A DNA stretch of 10,831 nt. Origin: Planctomycetes bacterium RIFCSPHIGHO2_12_FULL_52_36. Lineage in GTDB: Bacteria > Planctomycetota > Brocadiia > Brocadiales > Bathyanammoxibiaceae. The position numbers and the translations under genes are program-made. The stretch spans positions 1 to 10,831 of the forward strand of contig MHYW01000059.1 in the NCBI GenBank assembly GCA_001828545.1. The letters are read 5' to 3'. The notes under the pieces were generated by a model. That model made no database searches. It was given only the letters and a program-made list of their open reading frames with translations, and was not told the origin of the DNA. Positions 5,702-10,831 of the stretch are shown here, piece by piece (the first letter of the stretch is position 1; every line of letters begins with the position of its first letter).

Positions 5702-7068
5702 ACATCCGGCAGGTTAAACTTTTTTATTTTCTTATAGAGGGTCTCCCTGTGGATGCCCAGGCGTCTTGCGGCCTCGTTTTTGTTACCCCCCGTGAGTGTG
5801 AGTACCTCGCTTATATGCCTGCTTTCCACTGCATCCAGGCGGAGGTCTTCCGGGAGGGACTCATGGGGTCCACCTGAGGCGGATGAAGGCCCATGGTGTA
5901 TGGCGAGGGGGAGGTCGTGGGGCTTTATTACCCCTTTCTCACAGAATATCACTGCCCGTTCTATGGCGTTGGCCAATTCCCTAACGTTGCCTGGCCAGGG
6001 GTAGGAGAGTATGAGTTTCACGGCCTCGGGGCTAACGTCTGGTTGCTTTCTACTCATTTCTCTGGAAAACTTCGCCAGAAAATGGTCTACCAGTAAGGGT
6101 ATGTCCTCGCTCCTCTCTGCCAGAGGCGGTAAATTAATTATAACAGTATTGAGACGGTAGAAGAGGTCACTCCTGAAGCGTCTTTCCTGTAACATCCTGG
6201 TAAGGTTCTGATTGGTGGCGGCAACAAAACGGACGTCCACCTTTATGACCTCATTACCTCCCAGTCGCTCAAACTCCCCTTTTTCCAGTACCCTGAGCAA
6301 TTTGGCCTGCATGGGGAGGGGCATATCCCCTATCTCGTCCAGGAAGAGGGTACCACCGTTGGCTACCTCAAATTTACCTTTCTTCTGTTTATCAGCCCCC
6401 GTAAAGGCCCCTTTTTCGTAGCCAAAGAGTTCACTCTCCAGGAGGGTCTCCGGAAAGGCAGCACAATTAATCTTCAGGTAGGGTTTTGAACACCGCTTGC
6501 TGGAGTAGTGGACGGCGTCAGCCACCATCTCTTTTCCAGCGCCACTGGGGCCTGTGATAAGGACGGTGGAGTCCGAGGGGGCCACTTTCTTTATAGTTTC
6601 TACCACCCCTTGTATCTGCTTAGACCTGCCTACAATGTGCTCGTAGCTATGTTCCTGCAGGAGCTGGTCCTGGAGAAATCTGGCCTCCCCGGCCAGAGTC
6701 TTCATCTGGGTTATTTTCTTCAGGTTCACCAGTACGTCATCTATATCCAGGGGCTTGAGGATATAGGCATAGGCCCCTAGCTTTACGGACTTTATGGCAG
6801 TCTCTATGGTGCCGTAGGCGGTCATGATGATTACTTCCACATCGGGATGTCGGGCCTTTATCCGCTCCAGCAGTTCAACCCCGTCCATATGGGGCATCCT
6901 TATATCCAGCAGGGCAATATCAAACCCGTTCTTTTCTATAAGGCCAAGGGCTGAAGGGCCGTCCTTAGCCACCGACACCTCATAGCCGTTCCTGTTAAGG
7001 ACGTCACTCAGCGTCTTTAACAGGTTGACTTCATCGTCTACTACCAGGACTCTAGCTTTCCCTGTCAT
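5692..7068 (-). CDS. Sigma-54-dependent response regulator, NtrC/AtoC type
   Basis: A 458-residue cytoplasmic transcription activator with three parts. The receiver (residues 1-120) has the acidic pair Asp11-Asp12, phospho-acceptor Asp55 in LLDIRMP, Thr83 and Lys105. The AAA+ sigma-54 activation domain (about 146-380) has Walker A GPSGAGKE, the sigma-54-contacting GAFTGA loop, Walker B GGTLFLDEIGD and the RFRSDLFYRLN arginine-finger segment. The Fis-type helix-turn-helix is at the end (NKNEAARRLGIHRETLYKKIKK). All key residues are present, so it should hydrolyse ATP and open sigma-54 promoters when phosphorylated. GAGGG lies eight bases before the ATG at 7068. It follows the sensor kinase by 64 bases on the same strand and is its likely partner. 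The stop codon sits in a C/G-run repeat. Targets are unknown; I saw no convincing sigma-54 site in front of a gene here. Confidence 0.93.
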   Translation of the reverse strand: MTGKARVLVVDDEVNLLKTLSDVLNRNGYEVSVAKDGPSALGLIEKNGFDIALLDIRMPHMDGVELLERIKARHPDVEVIIMTAYGTIETAIKSVKLGAYAYILKPLDIDDVLVNLKKITQMKTLAGEARFLQDQLLQEHSYEHIVGRSKQIQGVVETIKKVAPSDSTVLITGPSGAGKEMVADAVHYSSKRCSKPYLKINCAAFPETLLESELFGYEKGAFTGADKQKKGKFEVANGGTLFLDEIGDMPLPMQAKLLRVLEKGEFERLGGNEVIKVDVRFVAATNQNLTRMLQERRFRSDLFYRLNTVIINLPPLAERSEDIPLLVDHFLAKFSREMSRKQPDVSPEAVKLILSYPWPGNVRELANAIERAVIFCEKGVIKPHDLPLAIHHGPSSASGGPHESLPEDLRLDAVESRHISEVLTLTGGNKNEAARRLGIHRETLYKKIKKFNLPDVGD

Positions 7069-7096
7069 CTTCCATACCCTCTAGACTTACATATAG

Positions 7097-7149
7097 GTAG
7101 CCGCAACCTTTAGGTTGCGACTATAACGCAGGCTAAAGCCTGCGGCTAC
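7097..7149. repeat. Head-to-head pair of REP-like palindromes (copies 2 and 3)
   Basis: Two related 23-base elements face each other across seven bases. The left one (7097-7119) has arms CGCAACCT/AGGTTGCG; the right one (7127-7149) is the exact reverse complement of the element at 530-552, with arms CGCAGGCT/AGCCTGCG. The cores differ at paired positions, but each stem remains perfect. The outer GTAGCCGCA (7097-7105) and TGCGGCTAC (7141-7149) also pair, so a three-way or cruciform fold is possible. It fills most of the spacer between kinase and regulator and contains the kinase's stop codon (7133-7135). Confidence 0.85.
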
Positions 7150-10100
7150 TAAACAGCACCGCAGGTGGGTGCGGCTGGGCCGCTCCTGATAAAGGCAGGC
7201 TGATGGTGAAGGTGGTGCCGCGTCCAGGAGTAGAATCCACCTTTATGGAACCCTTTGCCCGCTTAACGGCAGAATGGACGGCATAGAGTCCGAGTCCCGT
7301 ACCCATCCCTGGTTCTTTCGTGGTGTAAAAGGGCAGAAACAGGTTCTTTAGCTCCTTCTGAGGTATACCCTGCCCTGTGTCGCTGAGGACTACTTCTACG
7401 GTATCTGGAGTACCGAGTTGAGTAATAATTTTCAGGATGCCTCCCCTGGGCATGGCGTCCCTGGCGTTGAGGATAATATTTAAGAGTACCTGTTTCATGT
7501 CATCCACGTTGAGATAGAGGGGAGGGAGGGATTGGAAGACCTTGACTACCTTTACTTTGTTAACTTCCAATTCTTTACCCACCAGGAAGAGGGTGTCCTC
7601 TATAAGCCTGTTAAGGTCGCATCCTTCTAATTCCGGTTTGGCCCTGTGAGAGAAGTCCAGGAGATGGGTTATAATCCTCTGACAACGGCGGATTTCCTCC
7701 TGAATTATCCTCAGGTGGTCTTTTATGTTGTCCTCCTGGCCCTGCACCCTATCGGCACTGGGTTGGCCTGCCTGGGCGTTAGTGGGGGCATCCGGAAGGA
7801 CTTCCTTCAGATAGTATATAGAACTGCCGATAATGTTTAAAGGGTTGCGTATCTCGTGGGCCACCCCGGCGGCAAGTTGCCCTATGGTGGCCATCTTTTC
7901 TGATTGCAGTAGCTCCATCTGCAACCTCTTGTTTTCAGCAATGTCCCTGAAGGCAACCACCATGGCTGGTGGCTCTTTATCGGCTTCTTTAATAATGGAG
8001 GTGAATAGGTAAACTGGGAACTCCTCTCCATCCTTCCTTTTAAAAAGCAATTCTCCTTCCCATACTCCGACGCCAAAAGTACCCCCCAAGAGTTCTTCCT
8101 GCCACCCCGTTGGGCTATTGGGTGAGCCCAAGAGGTCTATATTCTTGCCTAACACCTCTCTAGCCTCATAACGGGTAACCTTCTCAAAGGCCTTATTGAC
8201 AAAAGATATTTTGCCTGCTTTATCTGCTATGATGACACATTCACCGATGCTCCTGATGGTATGGGCGAGGCGGAGGAGTTCTTCCTCGGCCTTCTTTCTC
8301 TCCGTTATGTCCCTTACAAAACTCCTGGCGTGGATGAAACGATCGCTCAGGGGGTCCCGGAGGCCCGTGGTGTTCATCTCCACGTACATCCGTTGGCCGA
8401 ATTTGGTGAGGAAGGCGGCCTCTGCCCGGTCATGCCCGGTCTCTTCCACCCTCCTTAGGTGCTTCCGTATGCTTCTTTTATGCTCAACGGGAACTATATC
8501 CTCCAGTCCCAGTTTAAGCATCTCCTGGCAACTGTAGCCCAGGCGTTCCAGCTCCGTCTTGTTCACGTCAAGGAACCTCCCCTGTGCGTCTAGCTGGTGT
8601 ATCATCTCCGGGGCGTTCTCTATGAGGTCTCTGTATTTCTCCTCAGAGTCACGAATCCTGCAGAAAAGATTGGAGTTTTCTAAAGCAATGGCCAGTTGTG
8701 GGGCCACTTGCATAAGGAGTTCCACGTGCTCCTGGGTGAAATTATTTATCTTTCTACTGCCAAAATTTAAGGCCCCTATGCCCCTCCCCTTATATTCCAG
8801 AGGGAAACTTAGACGTGACAGTATGCCTTCCGAATGGAAGATATTATCGGTAGAAAGTCCCCCCTTTGACGTATCCGGGACGATTACGGGCCTGCCTGAG
8901 TTGATGACGGCCTCTGTGGCACTACCCCCCTTCAGGAAGACGGCACCCTCGGATAGCTGGCTGGAATCCGGGCCTTTGGTAAATACAATGTACTCTATGA
9001 CGTTGTTCTCTCCCAGGAGGAGGGTAATACTCGTGCGGTCAAAGTCTATAAACTTCCCTAACTCCAGGCTCACTGCCTTATAGACCTCCTTTAACTCAAG
9101 GCTGGAGGCAATGGTCTTATTTGCGTTGTTGATTATGTCTTTCTCCCTCTCCCGCCTCTTCTTTTCGGTAACGTCTCTAATAATACCCTCATAACCAATG
9201 ACCTCTCCCTGGTCGTTTACCCTCAGGTCGCAGGTCATCAGTGCGGTAAGACTGGTATCGTCCTTTCTCTTGAGCTCTACCTCAAAATCTTTTATGAAAC
9301 CATACCCATCCATGATACGGCGCAGGGACTTCCCGTCTTCCGGGTTGACATAGAGGGTATTGATGAATTTCTGATTCAATACCTCCTCTTTTGAGGAGTA
9401 GCCAAATAGTTCTGCACCAGCCTGGTTTATGTCCAGGAACCCGTCTTCCCCGTCACATATAAAGACGGCGTCCTTGGTGGCCTCAAAGAGGCTGCGGTAA
9501 CGCTGTTCGGTGGCCCTTAGGGCCTGGGTCCTCTCCTCCACCATTTTTTCCAGTGTGGAGGTGTAGCGCTGAACTTCTGCCTCCAGGGCCTTTTGCCGGG
9601 TAACGTCTCTAGAGATGGCTACAAAGCCTATTGGCCTGCCCTCTGAGGCGGTATCCGCCTGGGGCGGACCAGATGTGGGCGCCCCTCCCACCGTCAGAAA
9701 GGGGGATCCGCCCCTCCTCAGGGTAAGGGTCAGGTGGGCGGGAAAGGACTCTCCGGACTTACGCCTCCCCTGGAGGTCTATCTCAAACCTGCCTGTCTTT
9801 TCTGTGAGGGAGAGGGCCTCCTCCAGTCGTCCGTTCCCCTCGGTATCAAAGAGGGAATAGATAAGGTGCCTGCCCACCACTTCTTCCGGCTCGTAGCCAT
9901 ACATCTTTCTTGCCCCCTCATTGAAGGTCTGTATACTCCCCTGGTGGTCTAATGCCATGATGGAGTACTCCGTAGAAGAGAGGAGGATACTGTTAAGGAA
10001 ATTGGTAGTCTCTTCTAATCTCTTGGTCTTGTCTCCGATAGCCGCTACCATCTGATTAAAAGAACTGGCAAGCTCTCCAATCTCATCCCCGGTGGTAATT

Positions 10101-10831
10101 TCTGCCCTCTGGGTGAGGTCTCCCTGGGCCATCCTCCTGGTGAGTGCCGTGAGGCTCAGGATGGGCCTGGATATCTTCTTTCCCATGTAAAAGGCAACCA
10201 GGATGATGGATATGCTCAGGCCAAAGATAACCCTGTTCACCATTACCTTGAGGTCATAGGCGACCATCAGGGCCTCGTCTTTACCCACCTCTGCCAGTAT
10301 CCCTAGCTTGAACTCTGGTATCCATTGCCAGAAGCCAAGGACCTCTACACCCGCATAGTTAAGGTAGCCCGTGGCGTCAAATCCCTCCTGTCCTTTGAGG
10401 CACTCCTGTACGGCCAGGGTAGGTTTACCGTCTAGAGGGTTATTTATACTATGTCCAATACTTCCACTCTCCCTGGGCCAGTGTTTTAGCTCAGTAAGGG
10501 TAAGCCCCTTGTCGTCTATCAGGTAGGTCTCGCCGCTTACCCCAAGGTTTATGGTCTTCATCAGGCTATTGATTCCCCTCAACTCCATCTGGAATATGAG
10601 TACGCCCAGTACCTTGTTCCCGGAGGTAACAGGACTGGAAAAAATCATGCAGGGGAGGTCATCTTTTGTAGTAAGCGGCCCTGCCCCCGACCTGGGAAAG
10701 ACCTCGGAGATAAAGGCCATACCAGCCAATGCCCTCTGAAACCCCTCGGAGTCAAAGATATTTGTACCGCGGAGGTGTTCGGAGGCGGAGACCCTTACCT
10801 GCCCCTCTGCGTCACTGATTAAGACCTCCTT
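7133..10831 (-). CDS. Multi-PAS/GAF double-Cache sensor histidine kinase (N-terminus beyond window)
   Basis: The frame stays open to the right edge, giving 1232 visible residues; the true start is outside, and the internal TTG at 10729 is not the start. In order the protein has most of a periplasmic double-Cache sensor (about 10831-10250), a membrane helix (VIFGLSISIILVAFYMG), HAMP, a first PAS (about 10010-9590), a coiled segment, PAS (about 9500-9145), GAF (about 9110-8660), PAS (about 8645-8300), PAS (about 8290-7930), the dimerisation/phospho-acceptor domain with AHEIRNPL (His codon 7858-7856), and a C-terminal ATPase domain with NIILNARDAM, DTGQGIP and GTGLGLY. All catalytic boxes look intact, so it should be active. 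It lies upstream of the NtrC-type regulator as a likely two-component pair. Oddities: a palindromic in-frame insert in the first PAS, about 19 extra residues between the two dimerisation helices (7733-7789), and a C-terminus SSRRL encoded by a repeat. Confidence 0.93.
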   Translation of the reverse strand, partial: KEVLISDAEGQVRVSASEHLRGTNIFDSEGFQRALAGMAFISEVFPRSGAGPLTTKDDLPCMIFSSPVTSGNKVLGVLIFQMELRGINSLMKTINLGVSGETYLIDDKGLTLTELKHWPRESGSIGHSINNPLDGKPTLAVQECLKGQEGFDATGYLNYAGVEVLGFWQWIPEFKLGILAEVGKDEALMVAYDLKVMVNRVIFGLSISIILVAFYMGKKISRPILSLTALTRRMAQGDLTQRAEITTGDEIGELASSFNQMVAAIGDKTKRLEETTNFLNSILLSSTEYSIMALDHQGSIQTFNEGARKMYGYEPEEVVGRHLIYSLFDTEGNGRLEEALSLTEKTGRFEIDLQGRRKSGESFPAHLTLTLRRGGSPFLTVGGAPTSGPPQADTASEGRPIGFVAISRDVTRQKALEAEVQRYTSTLEKMVEERTQALRATEQRYRSLFEATKDAVFICDGEDGFLDINQAGAELFGYSSKEEVLNQKFINTLYVNPEDGKSLRRIMDGYGFIKDFEVELKRKDDTSLTALMTCDLRVNDQGEVIGYEGIIRDVTEKKRREREKDIINNANKTIASSLELKEVYKAVSLELGKFIDFDRTSITLLLGENNVIEYIVFTKGPDSSQLSEGAVFLKGGSATEAVINSGRPVIVPDTSKGGLSTDNIFHSEGILSRLSFPLEYKGRGIGALNFGSRKINNFTQEHVELLMQVAPQLAIALENSNLFCRIRDSEEKYRDLIENAPEMIHQLDAQGRFLDVNKTELERLGYSCQEMLKLGLEDIVPVEHKRSIRKHLRRVEETGHDRAEAAFLTKFGQRMYVEMNTTGLRDPLSDRFIHARSFVRDITERKKAEEELLRLAHTIRSIGECVIIADKAGKISFVNKAFEKVTRYEAREVLGKNIDLLGSPNSPTGWQEELLGGTFGVGVWEGELLFKRKDGEEFPVYLFTSIIKEADKEPPAMVVAFRDIAENKRLQMELLQSEKMATIGQLAAGVAHEIRNPLNIIGSSIYYLKEVLPDAPTNAQAGQPSADRVQGQEDNIKDHLRIIQEEIRRCQRIITHLLDFSHRAKPELEGCDLNRLIEDTLFLVGKELEVNKVKVVKVFQSLPPLYLNVDDMKQVLLNIILNARDAMPRGGILKIITQLGTPDTVEVVLSDTGQGIPQKELKNLFLPFYTTKEPGMGTGLGLYAVHSAVKRAKGSIKVDSTPGRGTTFTISLPLSGAAQPHPPAVLFSSRRL
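9643..9721. repeat. Palindromic element inserted in frame in the first PAS domain
   Basis: Nested inverted repeats lie inside the kinase gene. CTGAGG (9643-9648) pairs with CCTCAG (9716-9721), and GGGGCGGA (9661-9668) pairs with TCCGCCCC (9707-9714). AGGCGG-TAT-CCGCCT (9646-9660) forms its own hairpin, and GTGGG/CCCAC (9675-9679 and 9687-9691) a third. The encoded stretch GGSPFLTVGGAPTSGPPQAD is Gly/Pro/Ser-rich and interrupts a normal PAS strand pair between LTLRR and EGRPIGFVAISRDVT. The element keeps the frame. Confidence 0.65.

Noticed and set aside
8559..9083. 174-codon + strand frame opposite the kinase GAF domain
   Set aside because: The opposite strand encodes an intact GAF and PAS series. 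The long antisense frame follows from the kinase codon usage.
10727..10729. TTG codon as start of the sensor kinase
   Set aside because: The frame continues upstream to the edge with recognisable Cache sequence (LISDAEGQVRVSA) that aligns with the paralogous sensor, so the real start is outside the window.

Overview
The window shows about 10.8 kb of a bacterial chromosome with moderate G+C. No plasmid, phage or transposase genes are visible. Many spacers carry small palindromic or low-complexity repeats. The mix of double-Cache/PAS sensor kinases, an NtrC-type sigma-54 activator, a geranylgeranyl-reductase-like flavoprotein and many REP-like palindromes resembles what is seen in Planctomycetota (Brocadiales-like), Nitrospirota or Omnitrophota metagenome bins. 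That placement is an impression from gene style, not a proof.

Layout. On the + strand at the left lie a JAMM/MPN+ metalloprotease (80-520) and a TusA-family sulfur-transfer protein (589-825). They look like a small sulfur-carrier operon whose remaining members are probably upstream of the window. A structured spacer (830-912) separates them from a convergent FAD-dependent reductase (903-2279, minus). All remaining genes are on the minus strand. In transcription order they are: a very large multi-PAS sensor histidine kinase (7133 to beyond the right edge), its likely partner sigma-54 response regulator (5692-7068), a 6S RNA gene (about 5421-5603) with a recognisable promoter, the replication-associated AAA+ ATPase rarA (3894-5240), and an orphan double-Cache membrane sensor (2407-3474) that lacks any output domain. 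The reductase then follows.

How the genes work together. The kinase and regulator form a two-component system that should switch on sigma-54 promoters in response to a periplasmic ligand plus cytosolic cues sensed by PAS and GAF domains. The orphan sensor is a paralogue of the kinase's N-terminal part and stops right after its second membrane helix, inside a palindromic repeat. The 6S RNA, which globally modulates RNA polymerase, sits directly upstream of rarA in the same direction, an arrangement I recall from other bacterial groups.

The most distinctive theme is repeats that have moved into gene ends and gene bodies. The kinase stop codon and last residues, the orphan sensor's last residues, and the regulator's stop codon all lie in different repeat types. 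The reductase stop codon overlaps an inverted-repeat arm. One PAS domain of the kinase carries an in-frame palindromic insert of about 79 bp. I found no convincing entirely new multi-gene system. The best leads are the in-frame palindromic element, the covarying hairpin pair between kinase and regulator, the 6S RNA, and the truncated sensor paralogue.
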